64,000 nt of DNA from Enterobacter sp. ENT03. GTDB taxonomy: Bacteria > Pseudomonadota > Gammaproteobacteria > Enterobacterales > Enterobacteriaceae. The notes beneath the pieces are model-generated. The model was not told where the DNA came from. It ran no database searches and was given only the letters and a program-made list of their open reading frames with translations. Of this stretch, positions 42,937 through 53,067 are shown one piece after another. Every line of letters starts with the position of its first letter. Within the stretch, counting starts at the first letter, position 1. The position numbers were made by a program, and so were the translations under genes. The DNA is taken from assembly GCF_019218745.1 (NCBI RefSeq), contig NZ_JAHUXA010000002.1:1-64000 (forward strand), in the 5' to 3' direction.

Positions 42937-45096
42937 ATGTTACTGGACTTTTTCCGTTTTTTATTCCGCTTATTGTTCAGGGTTGAACTGACCGGCGATA
43001 CCCAGTCACTGCGCGGTGAACGTGTGTTGATCACGCCAAATCACGTCTCGTTTCTCGACGGGGTATTACTGGCGCTCTTTTTGCCTGGCCGCCCGGTATT
43101 TGCGGTGTACACCTCCATCAGCCAGCAGTGGTACATGCGCGCCCTCCGAAATCTGATTGATTTTGTGCCGCTCGATCCCACGAAGCCGATGTCCGTCAAG
43201 CATCTGGTGCGTCTTATTGGCCAGGGCCGTCCGGTGGTGATCTTCCCGGAAGGGCGCATTTCGGTGTCCGGCTCGCTGATGAAAATTTATGACGGCGCGG
43301 CTTTTGTCGCCGCCAAATCCGGCGCGACCGTGGTGCCGGTGCGCATTGAAGGCGCAGAGCTGACTTTTTTCAGCCGCCTGAAAGGGCTGGTAAAACAGCG
43401 CCTGTTCCCGCGTATTCATATTCGCATTCTGCCGCCCACCCTGCTGCCGATGCCAGATGCGCCGCGCGCCCGCGATCGCCGCAAAATCGCCGGCGAAATG
43501 CTGCATCAGATCATGATGGAAGCGCGTATGGCTGTGCGCCCGCGTGAAACCCTTTTCGAAGCGCTGCTCTCGGCGCAATACCGTTATGGCGCGAACAAGC
43601 CCTGTATTGAAGACATCAACTTCAAACCGGACTCTTACCGTAAGCTGTTAACCAAAACGCTGTTCGTGGCGCGCATTCTGGAGAAATACACCACCCAGGG
43701 CGAAAAGATTGGCCTGATGCTGCCGAACGCGGCGATCAGCGCGGCGGTCATTTTCGGCGCGGTCGCCAGAGGGCGCGTCCCGGCGATGATGAACTACACC
43801 GCAGGCGTGAAGGGACTGAGCAGTGCCATCACCGCCGCCCAAATCAAAACCATTTTTACCTCTCGCACCTTTATGGATAAAGGCAAACTCTGGCATCTGC
43901 CGGAGCAGTTGACCCAGGTGCGCTGGGTGTATCTCGAAGATCTGAAGGACGACGTGACCCTCGTCGATAAGCTATGGATCTTCGCCCACGTACTGGTGCC
44001 GCATCTGGCGCAGGTCCCGCAGCAGCCGGAAGATGCCGCGCTGGTGCTGTTCACCTCTGGCTCAGAAGGCAACCCGAAAGGCGTGGTGCACAGCCATAAG
44101 AGCCTGCTGGCCAACGTCGAGCAGATCCGCACTATCGCTGACTTTACGGCTAACGACCGCTTTATGTCGGCGCTGCCGCTGTTCCACTCCTTTGGTTTAA
44201 CCGTCGGGCTGTTGACGCCGCTGCTGACCGGCGCGGAAGTGTTCCTCTACCCCAGTCCGCTGCATTACCGCATCGTGCCGGAGCTGGTGTACGACCGAAA
44301 CTGCACCGTGTTGTTCGGCACATCCACCTTCCTCGGACACTACGCCCGCTTCGCCAATCCCTATGATTTCTACCGGCTGCGTTACGTGGTAGCCGGGGCG
44401 GAAAAACTTCAGGAGAGCACGCGGCAGATCTGGCAGGACAAATTTGGTCTGCGCATTCTGGAAGGCTACGGCGTGACCGAGTGCGCGCCGGTGGTCTCCA
44501 TTAACGTGCCGATGGCGGCCCGTCCGGGCACCGTCGGCCGTATTCTGCCGGGCATGGACGCGCGTCTGCTGGCGGTGCCGGGTATTGAAGACGGCGGTCG
44601 CCTGCAACTGAAAGGGCCGAACGTGATGAATGGCTATCTGCGGGTGGAAAACCCCGGCGTGCTGGAAGCGCCGACAGCAGAAAACGAGCGCGGCGAGATC
44701 GAACAGGGCTGGTACGACACCGGTGACATCGTGCGCTTTGATGAGAGCGGCTTTGTGCAGATCCAGGGGCGTGCAAAACGCTTCGCCAAAATTGCGGGCG
44801 AAATGGTGTCGCTGGAGATGGTCGAGCAGCTGGCGCTGGCAGTATCGCCGGAGAAAATGCACGGCACGGTCATTAAAAGCGATGCCAGCAAAGGTGAAGC
44901 GCTGGTCATGTTTACCACCGATAGTGAGCTAACGCGCGACAAGCTGCTCCAGCATGCCCGTTCGCAGGGCATCCCTGAACTGGCCGTCCCGCGTGATATT
45001 CGCTATCTGAAGCAACTCCCGGTATTGGGCAGCGGCAAGCCTGATTTTGTGACACTCAAAGGTCTGCTTGACGACCCGGAATCTCAACATGCGTGA
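42937..45096 (+). CDS. aas: Aas, 2-acylglycerophosphoethanolamine acyltransferase/acyl-ACP synthetase
   Basis: This is a 719-residue bifunctional inner-membrane enzyme, the same length as in E. coli. The N-terminal acyltransferase has the HX4D pair H36 and D41 (NHVSFLD). The larger C-terminal part is an AMP-forming acyl-ACP synthetase with [12 protein letters not shown] near 369. It re-acylates lysophosphatidylethanolamine in the inner leaflet. The stop codon overlaps the lplT start, so the lipid flippase partner is made together with it. Confidence 0.96.
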   Translation: MLLDFFRFLFRLLFRVELTGDTQSLRGERVLITPNHVSFLDGVLLALFLPGRPVFAVYTSISQQWYMRALRNLIDFVPLDPTKPMSVKHLVRLIGQGRPVVIFPEGRISVSGSLMKIYDGAAFVAAKSGATVVPVRIEGAELTFFSRLKGLVKQRLFPRIHIRILPPTLLPMPDAPRARDRRKIAGEMLHQIMMEARMAVRPRETLFEALLSAQYRYGANKPCIEDINFKPDSYRKLLTKTLFVARILEKYTTQGEKIGLMLPNAAISAAVIFGAVARGRVPAMMNYTAGVKGLSSAITAAQIKTIFTSRTFMDKGKLWHLPEQLTQVRWVYLEDLKDDVTLVDKLWIFAHVLVPHLAQVPQQPEDAALVLFTSGSEGNPKGVVHSHKSLLANVEQIRTIADFTANDRFMSALPLFHSFGLTVGLLTPLLTGAEVFLYPSPLHYRIVPELVYDRNCTVLFGTSTFLGHYARFANPYDFYRLRYVVAGAEKLQESTRQIWQDKFGLRILEGYGVTECAPVVSINVPMAARPGTVGRILPGMDARLLAVPGIEDGGRLQLKGPNVMNGYLRVENPGVLEAPTAENERGEIEQGWYDTGDIVRFDESGFVQIQGRAKRFAKIAGEMVSLEMVEQLALAVSPEKMHGTVIKSDASKGEALVMFTTDSELTRDKLLQHARSQGIPELAVPRDIRYLKQLPVLGSGKPDFVTLKGLLDDPESQHA

Positions 45097-46282
45097 GTCA
45101 GTACACACTAACAATTCACTGTGGTCGAAAGGCATGCTGGCGGTGACCGCCGCGCAGTTCCTGTCTGCCTTTGGGGATAACGCGCTGCTGTTCGCCACCC
45201 TGGCCCTGCTGAAAGAGCAGTACTATCCGGACTGGAGTCAGCCGATCCTGCAAATGGTGTTTGTAGGCGCTTACATACTGTTTGCACCTTTTGTGGGCCA
45301 GGTTGCCGACAGCTTCCCCAAAGGGCGCGTGATGATGATGGCCAACAGCCTGAAGCTGCTCGGCGCGGCGAGCATCTGCCTCGGCATTAATCCCTTTATT
45401 GGCTATACGCTGGTGGGGATTGGCGCTGCCGCCTATTCGCCAGCCAAGTACGGCATCCTGGGCGAGCTGACCACCGGCGATAAGCTGGTGAAGGCTAACG
45501 GCCTGATGGAGTCCTCCACCATCGCCGCCATTTTGCTTGGCTCGGTGGCAGGTGGCGTGCTGGCAGACTGGCATGTGCTGGCAGCGCTCGGCGTGTGCGC
45601 GCTGGTCTACGCGGGCGCGGTGGTGGCAAACCTGCTGATCCCGGTGCTGCCTGTCGCCCGTCCCGGCCAGTCATGGCGCTTCGGGCCGATGACCAACAGC
45701 TTTTTCAGCGCCTGCCGTACCTTATGGCAAAACGGCGAAACTCGCTTCTCGCTGGTGGGCACCAGTCTGTTCTGGGGCGCAGGCGTTACGCTGCGCTTCC
45801 TGCTGGTGCTGTGGGTGCCGGAGGCGCTGGGCATTACCGATAACGCCACGCCGACCTATCTGAACGCGATGGTGGCGGTGGGGATCGTAGTGGGCGCGGG
45901 TGTGGCAGCAAAACTTGTCACCCTGGAAACGGTATCGCGTTGCATGCCTGCGGGGATTTTAATCGGTGTCGGCGTGCTGTTCTTCTCTCTACAACACGCA
46001 CTGTTGCCTGCCTATGGGCTGTTAATTCTGATCGGTCTGCTGGGCGGCTTCTTCGTGGTGCCGCTGAATGCGCTGTTACAGGAGCGCGGTAAACGTTCGG
46101 TCGGGGCGGGGAATGCCATTGCGGTACAGAATCTCGGCGAGAACGCCGCCATGCTGATTATGTTAGGGCTTTATTCACTGGCGATAAAAGTGGGGGTGCC
46201 GGTGGTGGGCGTTGGTGTGGGCTTCGGGACGTTGTTTGCGCTGGCAATCGCCGTGCTGTGGATCTGGCAGCGCCGTCGCTGA
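45089..46282 (+). CDS. lplT: Lysophospholipid transporter LplT
   Basis: The 397-residue major-facilitator protein with about twelve transmembrane segments starts at MRESVHTN, inside the end of aas (E. coli length 397). It moves lysophospholipids across the inner membrane to Aas for repair. Conserved stretches such as [20 protein letters not shown] and [13 protein letters not shown] are present. It is followed by two REP units, the second with a T tract that may end transcription. Confidence 0.95.
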   Translation: MRESVHTNNSLWSKGMLAVTAAQFLSAFGDNALLFATLALLKEQYYPDWSQPILQMVFVGAYILFAPFVGQVADSFPKGRVMMMANSLKLLGAASICLGINPFIGYTLVGIGAAAYSPAKYGILGELTTGDKLVKANGLMESSTIAAILLGSVAGGVLADWHVLAALGVCALVYAGAVVANLLIPVLPVARPGQSWRFGPMTNSFFSACRTLWQNGETRFSLVGTSLFWGAGVTLRFLLVLWVPEALGITDNATPTYLNAMVAVGIVVGAGVAAKLVTLETVSRCMPAGILIGVGVLFFSLQHALLPAYGLLILIGLLGGFFVVPLNALLQERGKRSVGAGNAIAVQNLGENAAMLIMLGLYSLAIKVGVPVVGVGVGFGTLFALAIAVLWIWQRRR

Positions 46283-46297
46283 GATCGTTGTCAGTCT

Positions 46298-46370
46298 GCC
46301 CGGCGGCGCAAGCTTGCCGGGCCTACACTGCTGCAATACACAGGCCGGGTCAGCGCAAGCGCCACCCGGC
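46298..46370. repeat. Pair of REP units (BIME) between lplT and tas
   Basis: GCCCGGCGGCGCAAGCTTGCCGGGC lies at 46298-46323 and an opposite-type unit GCCGGGT...ACCCGGC at 46344-46370, followed by TTTTTA. It is placed between convergent genes and may serve as a terminator for lplT. Confidence 0.8.
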
Positions 46371-46378
46371 TTTTTACG

Positions 46379-47419
46379 TTATGGCGCCGGGTAGGTATAT
46401 ACCCGATGCACCGCTTCAATCTCCGCTAACACCGCTTCACTGAGATCAAGCTGGAAACTTTCCACATTGGTCTTCAGCTGCTCCAGTGTGGTCGCCCCCA
46501 GCAGAGTGCTGGCGACAAACGGCTGGCGACGCACAAAGGCCAGCGCCATCTGCGCCGGATCCAGATTATGCCGCTTCGCGATGTCCACATAGGCGGCGAC
46601 CGCTTTTTGCGACTGCTCGCCGCTGTAGCGGGTAAAACGGCTGAACAGCGTATTACGCGCACCTGCTGGTTTCGCGCCGTTGAGGTATTTCCCGGTCAGC
46701 GTACCAAAGGCCAGGCAAGAGTAGGCCAGCAGTTCCACGCCTTCAAACTGACTCACTTCCGCCAGCGCCACCTCATAGCTGCGGTTCAGCAGGCTGTACG
46801 GGTTCTGGATGGTAACAATACGCGGCAGATCGTGCTTATCCGCCAGATGCAGATAGCGCATCACGCCAAAGGCCGTTTCGTTGGAAACCCCGATGTAACG
46901 GATCTTCCCGGCACGCTGGTATTCGGTCAGCGCTTCCAGCGTTTCAAGGATGGTCACCCCCGGCGCCGTGTCGGCCCACTCGTAGCCGAGCTTGCCGAAG
47001 CAGTTGGTCGGACGCTGCGGCCAGTGAACCTGATAGAGATCGAGATAATCGGTCTGCAGACGTTTTAAGCTGGCATCCAGCGCCTGGCGAATATTTTTAC
47101 GATCCAGCGCCTGATCCGGGCGGATACCGCTGTCGCTATTGCGGCTCGGACCGCTGACTTTTGAGGCGATAACCAGTTTTTCGCGGTTACCGCGTTTCGC
47201 CAGCCAGTTACCGACGTAAGTTTCGGTTAACCCCTGGGTTTCCGGGCGCGGCGGGACAGGGTACATCTCCGCAACATCAATAAAATTTATTCCCTGGCTT
47301 ACGGCATAATCGAGCTGTGCATGGGCGTCGGCTTCGCTATTTTGTTCACCAAACGTCATAGTGCCCAGCCCCAGCGTGCTTATCTCAAGGGAGCTGTGAG
47401 GGATACGGTGATAGTGCAT
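46379..47419 (-). CDS. tas: Tas, NADP(H)-dependent aldo-keto reductase
   Basis: The 346-residue aldo-keto reductase is the same length as E. coli Tas. The catalytic Asp and Tyr (DVAEMYP, about residues 49-54), a Lys in VIASKVSGP (about 85) and a His in YQVHWP (about 125) form the AKR tetrad. The start MHYHRI has AAGGAAG upstream. E. coli tas was found as a suppressor of a tyrosine auxotrophy in starved cells; its natural substrate is not settled. Confidence 0.94.
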   Translation of the reverse strand: MHYHRIPHSSLEISTLGLGTMTFGEQNSEADAHAQLDYAVSQGINFIDVAEMYPVPPRPETQGLTETYVGNWLAKRGNREKLVIASKVSGPSRNSDSGIRPDQALDRKNIRQALDASLKRLQTDYLDLYQVHWPQRPTNCFGKLGYEWADTAPGVTILETLEALTEYQRAGKIRYIGVSNETAFGVMRYLHLADKHDLPRIVTIQNPYSLLNRSYEVALAEVSQFEGVELLAYSCLAFGTLTGKYLNGAKPAGARNTLFSRFTRYSGEQSQKAVAAYVDIAKRHNLDPAQMALAFVRRQPFVASTLLGATTLEQLKTNVESFQLDLSEAVLAEIEAVHRVYTYPAP

Positions 47420-47504
47420 TTGCCGGCTTCCTTTTGTTAACAACGTCAGTCGCTTCCTGACAAAGGAATATAAACATGGCAGAGGGGAGACAAAAGGGGA
47501 AGTG

Positions 47505-47534
47505 AAAAATCAAAAGGTCAGCAGGGTACTGACC
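47505..47534 (-). terminator. Terminator of ygdR
   Basis: On the minus strand GGTCAG pairs with CTGACC across a seven-base loop, followed by TTTTGATTTTT. It separates ygdR from tas. Confidence 0.7.
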
Positions 47535-47543
47535 CTTCAGGGA

Positions 47544-47762
47544 TTAACGTTCGATAATCTGTGAAACGTCGTCGCGGTTGATCTGCATGTCGTTGCCTTG
47601 CTGATCGCGATAGCTAACCAGTCCGGTGTCATCATCAATTTGTGGTTTACCATCTGTCAGGATCATTTTGCCATCTTTGGTCGCCATAACGTAATCGCTG
47701 CTGCATCCTGAAACCGCAAAAGCCAGGCCTACTGCAGAGATCACTACTGCCCATTTTTTCAT
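47544..47762 (-). CDS. ygdR: Lipoprotein YgdR (DUF903)
   Basis: This is a 72-residue lipoprotein with lipobox VSGC and lipidated C20, followed by [11 protein letters not shown], a small SH3-like beta domain. It is nearly identical to E. coli YgdR. The start is chosen at MKKWAV; the longer frame upstream has no ribosome site. Function is unknown; the second residues after Cys (Ser-Ser) predict outer-membrane sorting. It is a single gene with its own terminator. Confidence 0.92.
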   Translation of the reverse strand: MKKWAVVISAVGLAFAVSGCSSDYVMATKDGKMILTDGKPQIDDDTGLVSYRDQQGNDMQINRDDVSQIIER

Positions 47763-47864
47763 CGTTTTATTCCTCGCGTGACGGTTAACTGAATGTAGTC
47801 TAGTAATAACGCAGAATAATGTGATGAAAAAGCAGCAAATTCTGAAAGCGGAAGACAAAATGTA

Positions 47865-47887
47865 CACTCCCCGCAAACGGGGGAGTG
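47865..47887 (-). terminator. Hairpin after ygdQ
   Basis: CACTCCCC pairs with GGGGAGTG across about six bases, directly beyond the ygdQ stop codon at 47893. The T tract on the minus strand is poor (TACATTTTG). Confidence 0.6.
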
Positions 47888-47892
47888 GCAGA

Positions 47893-48606
47893 TCAGAGCG
47901 GGCGTTTCTTGTTGCGCAACAGATTAAGCGTCTCTACGGCGATGGAGAAGAACATCGCAAAATAGATGTACCCTTTCGGTATGTGGATGCCGAAACTTTC
48001 CAGCATCAGCGTAAACCCGACCAGGATCAGGAAGGACAGCGCCAGCATTTTCACCGACGGGTGACGATCAACAAACTCCCCAATCGGGCGTGCGGCGAAC
48101 ATCATCACGCCAACGGCAATGACCACCGCCGCCATCATAATGAACAGATGGTCAGACAGCCCCACTGCGGTGATCACTGAGTCGAGGCTGAAAATAATGT
48201 CCAGCAGCATGATCTGCACAATCGCGCCCATAAACGAATGGACGTTGGTTTGCAGCCCTTCCTCTTCGCCCTCAATGGACTCGTGGATCTCTTTGCTCGC
48301 TTTCCAGATCAGGAACAACCCGCCCAGCAGCAAAATCAGATCGCGCGCCGACACCGCATGACCCATCACCTCAAACAGCGGTGTGGTCAGGCGTATCACC
48401 CAGGCAATGGAGGCGAGCAGCGCCAGGCGCATGATCATCGCCCCTGCCAGGCCGAGGCGACGAGCGCGGTTACGTTGTGCGGGAGGCAGTTTCGCCACGA
48501 CCAGAGAGAGGAAAATAATATTGTCGATCCCAAGTACTATCTCCAGCAGCGTCAGTGTTCCGAGCGCCAGCCAGGCATTGGGATCGGTGATCCATGCAAA
48601 TAACAT
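47893..48606 (-). CDS. ygdQ: TerC-family inner-membrane protein YgdQ
   Basis: The 237-residue protein with seven hydrophobic segments has the TerC motifs [12 protein letters not shown] and [14 protein letters not shown], each with an acidic residue in a membrane helix that may bind a metal. It is the same length as E. coli YgdQ. TerC relatives such as Alx export manganese; the role of YgdQ is not known. It lies 63 bases downstream of mutH on the same strand. Confidence 0.93.
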   Translation of the reverse strand: MLFAWITDPNAWLALGTLTLLEIVLGIDNIIFLSLVVAKLPPAQRNRARRLGLAGAMIMRLALLASIAWVIRLTTPLFEVMGHAVSARDLILLLGGLFLIWKASKEIHESIEGEEEGLQTNVHSFMGAIVQIMLLDIIFSLDSVITAVGLSDHLFIMMAAVVIAVGVMMFAARPIGEFVDRHPSVKMLALSFLILVGFTLMLESFGIHIPKGYIYFAMFFSIAVETLNLLRNKKRPL

Positions 48607-48669
48607 CGTAAAAGTCCTGCCAAATAAAGAAGCGCTGATTATAAGCGCAAGCCCGGCAACGGCAAAAAA

Positions 48670-49365
48670 TTAATAACCCTGTAACAGGAAATGGCGCGCC
48701 AGCAGCGCACGGGTAAAATTCTTTTTCAGATAAAAGCCCCTGGGCAGCGTCAGGATGCGCTGGCCCTCGGTGCCGATGGCTTCGGTAAGCGCTTTGCTGT
48801 TGGCCGCTTTCGGACGCAGTTGCAGCACCTCGCCATGACGGGCGGTAATACTTTCGACACGACCCAGCACAATCAAATCCATCAACTCTTCCCAGTCCAT
48901 GCGCAACTGGTGTTCTTCGTCTTCACTGGGACTCCATAGCAGCGGCGATCCCACGCGGCGCACGGCAAGCGGGATCTCCCGCGAACCTTCCACCGGGATC
49001 CACAGCACGCGCTTTAACTTATGGCGCACATGGCTGGTTTCCCATACCACGCCGCTGTTACCGGTCAGCGGGGCCACGCACACAAAGGTGGTTTCCAGCG
49101 GCCGCCCGGCGTTATCCACAGGGATGGTTTTCAACTCCACCCCCAGCGCGGCAAAATCCTGTTCGGGCTTGCTGCCCGCGCTCGCCCCCAGCCAGCGCTC
49201 AAGCAAAAGCCCGGTCCAGCCCTTATCGCGCTTCAGATCTGGCGGCACCGGTAGGCCGGCCATCTGCCCCAGCTCCCCTAAAGTGAAGCCCGCCAGGTGC
49301 TGAGCCTGTGCAAAAAGTTGTGCTTCGGAATCGGGTGGCGAGCTAAGCGGACGTGGAGGAAACAT
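48670..49365 (-). CDS. mutH: MutH, mismatch repair GATC endonuclease
   Basis: This 231-residue endonuclease nicks the unmethylated strand at hemimethylated GATC during mismatch repair with MutS and MutL. The catalytic residues D70, E77 and K79 (DX6EXK) fall at the same positions as in E. coli (229 residues), within a restriction-enzyme-like fold. Upstream lies a region of several DnaA-box sequences shared with rppH. ygdQ follows on the same strand. Confidence 0.96.
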   Translation of the reverse strand: MFPPRPLSSPPDSEAQLFAQAQHLAGFTLGELGQMAGLPVPPDLKRDKGWTGLLLERWLGASAGSKPEQDFAALGVELKTIPVDNAGRPLETTFVCVAPLTGNSGVVWETSHVRHKLKRVLWIPVEGSREIPLAVRRVGSPLLWSPSEDEEHQLRMDWEELMDLIVLGRVESITARHGEVLQLRPKAANSKALTEAIGTEGQRILTLPRGFYLKKNFTRALLARHFLLQGY

Positions 49366-49398
49366 GGTTCAAACCTTTGGTTAAAAAACGAACAACAA

Positions 49399-49878
49399 TT
49401 ATGCACTGAACTTATCAGTGGCGTTTATTTCTGTGGGCAACACTCAATACCATGATTTGAATACTCTTTTTTAAGAGAAAAGGTCGTGTTGCGCAACCGC
49501 TATAACGGTTTTCCAATTCTGGTCACTGGCAATGAACAGGATCTTACACCATGTTATCCACAGAAAAGTGGGATAACTGGGAAAAACCTTCACTACTGTT
49601 TCCATTTACAGCCTTGACGTGGGAGCAAAATCTAATTTTCGCACAAAATGTGTTTAAGTTAGTGGCACAATCTGTGGATAAATACGGCGCTGTGCGATCT
49701 TTCATCAATGACGGGATCATGCCCGTGATGATCGTCACATAACCGCCTTTTCTTGCGCGTATAACTGCTTTAACATACTGACGAATAGCGTTTTATTTTT
49801 TTGTGGTTTTGGGGCGGATTTAGGACAACTCCGGGTTTTCCCCGCTTAATTCCATACTTCTGCACAACTATATCCACA
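49399..49878. promoter_or_regulatory. Cluster of DnaA boxes between mutH and rppH
   Basis: Within the 681-base gap between mutH and rppH there are perfect boxes TTATCCACA at 49554-49562 and TGTGGATAA (inverted) at 49673-49681. Near matches occur at 49399-49407 (TTATGCACT), 49637-49645 (TTTCGCACA), 49858-49866 (TTCTGCACA) and 49870-49878 (ATATCCACA). I recall, without being able to check, that the same region of E. coli is a strong DnaA-binding locus. The rest of the gap is AT-rich promoter DNA for mutH and rppH. Confidence 0.7.
49551..49742 (+). CDS. ygdT: YgdT-like small reading frame (doubtful gene)
   Basis: This 63-residue reading frame starts with MLSTEKWDNWEKPSLLFPFTALTWE, close to what I remember of E. 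coli YgdT (48 residues, MLSTESWDNCEKPPLLFPFTALT). The frame is longer here and the C-terminal half differs. Two DnaA boxes lie inside it, and no ribosome site stands before the ATG, so conservation may come from the DNA sites rather than from a protein. Confidence 0.35.
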   Translation: MLSTEKWDNWEKPSLLFPFTALTWEQNLIFAQNVFKLVAQSVDKYGAVRSFINDGIMPVMIVT

Positions 49879-50046
49879 GAAAAAGTGAATAAAATGGCCT
49901 TCGTTGACCCCAATCTGTTTATAACTCGGCAGATAACTGTGAGTTATTCAATTGTTATTAGGTTATGCACCCTTAACAGAGTGGTTTACCGTTTACCACG
50001 AGTGTGAAACAATCGTTTAAATTCAGATTTTTTTTGAGGTAGTCCG

Positions 50047-50577
50047 GTGATTGATGACGATGGCTACCGCCCTAATGTTGGGATCGTAATTTGTAACCGA
50101 CAGGGCCAGGTGATGTGGGCCAGGCGCTTTGGTCAGCACTCATGGCAGTTTCCTCAGGGGGGAATTAACCCCGGAGAATCCCCGGAGCAGGCTATGTACC
50201 GGGAGCTGTTCGAAGAGGTTGGGTTAAGTCGTAAAGATGTGCGTATCCTTGCTTCTACTCGCAACTGGTTGCGTTACAAGTTACCGAAACGTTTGGTGCG
50301 TTGGGACACAAAGCCGGTGTGTATCGGCCAGAAACAGAGATGGTTTCTACTGCAATTAGTCAGCAGCGATGCTGATATTAATATGCAAACCAGCAGTACC
50401 CCCGAGTTTGATGGCTGGCGTTGGGTGAGTTACTGGTATCCCGTACGTCAGGTCGTCTCCTTTAAACGCGATGTCTATCGCCGGGTGATGAAAGAGTTTG
50501 CAAGCGTAGTGATGGCGCTTTCTGAAGCGACGCCCAAGCCGCAAAGTCCCCCCGCCTGGCGACGTAAAAGAGGTTAA
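50047..50577 (+). CDS. rppH: RppH, RNA 5'-pyrophosphohydrolase
   Basis: The 176-residue Nudix hydrolase is the same length as in E. coli. The Nudix box starts at GGINPGE (G38, E44) and runs through R52-E53 to EEVG, with catalytic E53, E56 and E57. It removes pyrophosphate from the 5' end of mRNA, which starts RNase E decay. The start is GTG with GAGG nine bases upstream. ptsP begins 12 bases downstream in the same operon. Confidence 0.97.
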   Translation: MIDDDGYRPNVGIVICNRQGQVMWARRFGQHSWQFPQGGINPGESPEQAMYRELFEEVGLSRKDVRILASTRNWLRYKLPKRLVRWDTKPVCIGQKQRWFLLQLVSSDADINMQTSSTPEFDGWRWVSYWYPVRQVVSFKRDVYRRVMKEFASVVMALSEATPKPQSPPAWRRKRG

Positions 50578-50589
50578 GCCATACACAAC

Positions 50590-52836
50590 ATGCTCACCCG
50601 GTTGCGAGAAATCGTCGAGAAAGTGGCAAGTGCTCCGCGCCTCAACGAGGCGCTGGATGTGCTGGTTACTGAAATTTGTCAGGCGATGGATACCGAGGTC
50701 TGCTCGGTTTATCTCGCCGATCACGACAGACGCTGCTATTACCTGATGGCGACGCGCGGTTTGAAAAAGCCGCGCGGTCGTACTGTCACCCTCGCCTTCG
50801 ATCAGGGGATTGTGGGGCTGGTCGGCAGACTTGCCGAACCCATCAACCTCGCCGATGCGCAAAAACACCCCAGCTTCAAATTCATACCTGCGGTAAAAGA
50901 AGAGCGCTTCCGCGCCTTTCTCGGCGTGCCTATCATTCAGCGCCGCCAGCTGCTTGGCGTGCTGGTGGTGCAACAGCGTGAATTACGTCAGTTTGACGAG
51001 AGCGAAGAATCCTTCCTCGTGACGCTGGCCACGCAGATGGCCGCTATTCTTTCCCAGTCACAGCTGGCGGCACTCTTTGGTCAGTACCGTCAGACCCGCA
51101 TTCGCGCGCTGCCTGCGTCGCCGGGCGTGGCCATCGCCGAAGGCTGGATGGATGCCACGCTGCCGCTGATGGAGCAGGTGTACGAAGCCTCCACGCTCGA
51201 CACGTCGCTGGAGCGCGAACGGCTGACCGGCGCGCTGGAAGAGGCGTCCAACGAATTCCGTCGCTACAGCAAGCGCTTCTCTGCCGGAGCGCAGAAAGAG
51301 ACGGCCGCCATATTCGATCTCTACTCGCATCTGATTTCTGACGCGCGTCTGCGCCGCGAGCTGTTTGAAGAAGTGGATCAGGGCTACGTTGCTGAATGGG
51401 CGGTGAAAAAGGTCATTGAGCGCTTTGCTGAACAGTTTGCGTCTCTCAGCGACGGCTATCTGAAAGAGCGTGCCGGAGATTTGCGCATGCTCGGCCAGCG
51501 TCTGCTTTTCCACCTCGACGACACGCTACAAGGCCCTAACGCCTGGCCTGCGCGCTTTGTGCTGGTCGCCGATGAACTCTCCGCCACCACGCTTGCTGAA
51601 CTGCCGCACGATCGGCTGGCCGGGGTGGTGGTACGCGATGGCGCGGCGAACTCTCATGCGGCGATTATGGTTCGCGCCCTTGGTATTCCGACGGTGATGG
51701 GGGCCGACATTCAGCCGTCGATCCTGCACCAGCGCACGCTGGTCGTTGACGGCTATCGCGGCGAACTGCTGGTGGATCCTGAGCCGATCCTGATGCAGGA
51801 ATACCAGCGTCTTATCAGCGAAGAAAATGAATTAAGCCGTCTGGCTGAAGACGACGTTAATCTGCCCGCCCACCTCAAAAGCGGCGAGCGGGTAAAAGTG
51901 ATGCTCAACGCCGGTTTAAGTCCGGCGCATGAAGAAAAGCTCGGTAGCCGCATTGATGGTATCGGTCTTTACCGCACCGAAATCCCCTTTATGCTGCAAA
52001 GCGGTTTCCCCTCGGAAGAGGAGCAGGTGGCGCAGTATCAGGGCATGATGCAGATGTTTATCGACAAGCCCGTTACGCTGCGAACACTGGACGTCGGGGC
52101 CGATAAACAGCTGCCCTACATGCCAATCAGCGAAGAGAACCCCTGCCTTGGCTGGCGCGGGATCCGCATTACGCTCGATCAGCCGGAGATCTTTTTGATC
52201 CAGGTACGCGCCATGCTGCGTGCCAATGCCGCCACCGGTAACCTGAACATACTGCTGCCGATGGTCACCAGCATCGATGAAATTGACGAAGCGCGGCGGC
52301 TGATTGAACGCGCCGGTCGCGAAGTGGAAGAGATGATCGGCTACGCCATTCCAAAGCCGCGCATTGGCGTGATGCTGGAAGTGCCATCGATGGTGTTTAT
52401 GATTGCCCATCTGGTTAAGCGCGTCGATTTTATCTCCGTCGGCACCAACGATCTGACGCAGTACATTCTGGCGGTTGATCGTAACAATACCCGCGTGGCG
52501 AACATGTACGACAGTTTGCATCCGGGCGTGCTGCGCGCGCTGGCGATGATCGCTGAGGAAGCCGAACGGCATGACGTCGATCTGCGTCTGTGCGGTGAAA
52601 TGGCCGGCGATCCGATGTGTGTCGCTATTCTCATTGGCCTTGGCTACCGCCATTTGTCGATGAATGGCCGCTCGGTGGCGCGTATTAAATACTTATTGCG
52701 ACATATCGATCATGAAGATGCGCAGACGCTTGCCAGACGCGCGCTTGATGCGCAACTGGCTGCTGAGGTTCGTCATCAGGTCGCGGCATTCATGGAACGG
52801 CGCAGTATGGGCGGGTTAATTCGCGGCGGACGCTAA
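50590..52836 (+). CDS. ptsP: PtsP, nitrogen-PTS enzyme I (EI-Ntr)
   Basis: This is a 748-residue protein with an N-terminal GAF sensor domain (about 1-155), a phosphohistidine domain with active H356 in GAANSHAAIM, and a C-terminal PEP-binding barrel with the Cys of LCGEMAGDP. It takes phosphate from PEP and passes it to NPr and EIIA-Ntr, a regulatory chain for potassium, nitrogen and envelope control. H356 has the E. coli number. A shortened ERIC element follows. Confidence 0.97.
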   Translation: MLTRLREIVEKVASAPRLNEALDVLVTEICQAMDTEVCSVYLADHDRRCYYLMATRGLKKPRGRTVTLAFDQGIVGLVGRLAEPINLADAQKHPSFKFIPAVKEERFRAFLGVPIIQRRQLLGVLVVQQRELRQFDESEESFLVTLATQMAAILSQSQLAALFGQYRQTRIRALPASPGVAIAEGWMDATLPLMEQVYEASTLDTSLERERLTGALEEASNEFRRYSKRFSAGAQKETAAIFDLYSHLISDARLRRELFEEVDQGYVAEWAVKKVIERFAEQFASLSDGYLKERAGDLRMLGQRLLFHLDDTLQGPNAWPARFVLVADELSATTLAELPHDRLAGVVVRDGAANSHAAIMVRALGIPTVMGADIQPSILHQRTLVVDGYRGELLVDPEPILMQEYQRLISEENELSRLAEDDVNLPAHLKSGERVKVMLNAGLSPAHEEKLGSRIDGIGLYRTEIPFMLQSGFPSEEEQVAQYQGMMQMFIDKPVTLRTLDVGADKQLPYMPISEENPCLGWRGIRITLDQPEIFLIQVRAMLRANAATGNLNILLPMVTSIDEIDEARRLIERAGREVEEMIGYAIPKPRIGVMLEVPSMVFMIAHLVKRVDFISVGTNDLTQYILAVDRNNTRVANMYDSLHPGVLRALAMIAEEAERHDVDLRLCGEMAGDPMCVAILIGLGYRHLSMNGRSVARIKYLLRHIDHEDAQTLARRALDAQLAAEVRHQVAAFMERRSMGGLIRGGR

Positions 52837-52859
52837 GGGCACTCCTGGGCATAGAAAGT

Positions 52860-52928
52860 TATACCCTAGATAATTCGAGTTGCAGGAAGGCAGCCAACGC
52901 ACATGCAACTTGAAGGATGACGGGTATA
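52860..52928. repeat. ERIC element with internal deletion
   Basis: The 69-base element has TATACCC and GGGTATA ends. The outer ERIC arms (AATTCGAGTTGCAGGAAGGC and GCAGCCAACGC...TGCAACTTGAAG) are joined directly; the usual central core of about 55 bases is missing. It lies in the 231-base gap between ptsP and lgt. The rest of the gap holds the probable lgt promoter (TATGAT near 52977). Confidence 0.75.
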
Positions 52929-53067
52929 TACAGATCTTTTACAACTTCAGCGCAATCAGCATGTCAGCCTTATGCTATGATTCGCAACTTTGGCGCGCCT
53001 GTAGACGCGGGTGTACATCTTTGCCGCTGTCCACTTTCGGCGGAATAACAACAAGTTGTGGTGACAG

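Noticed and set aside
49544-49738. 64-codon minus-strand frame opposite the ygdT-like frame
   Set aside because: It is a shadow with no translation signal; the region is better explained by DnaA boxes.
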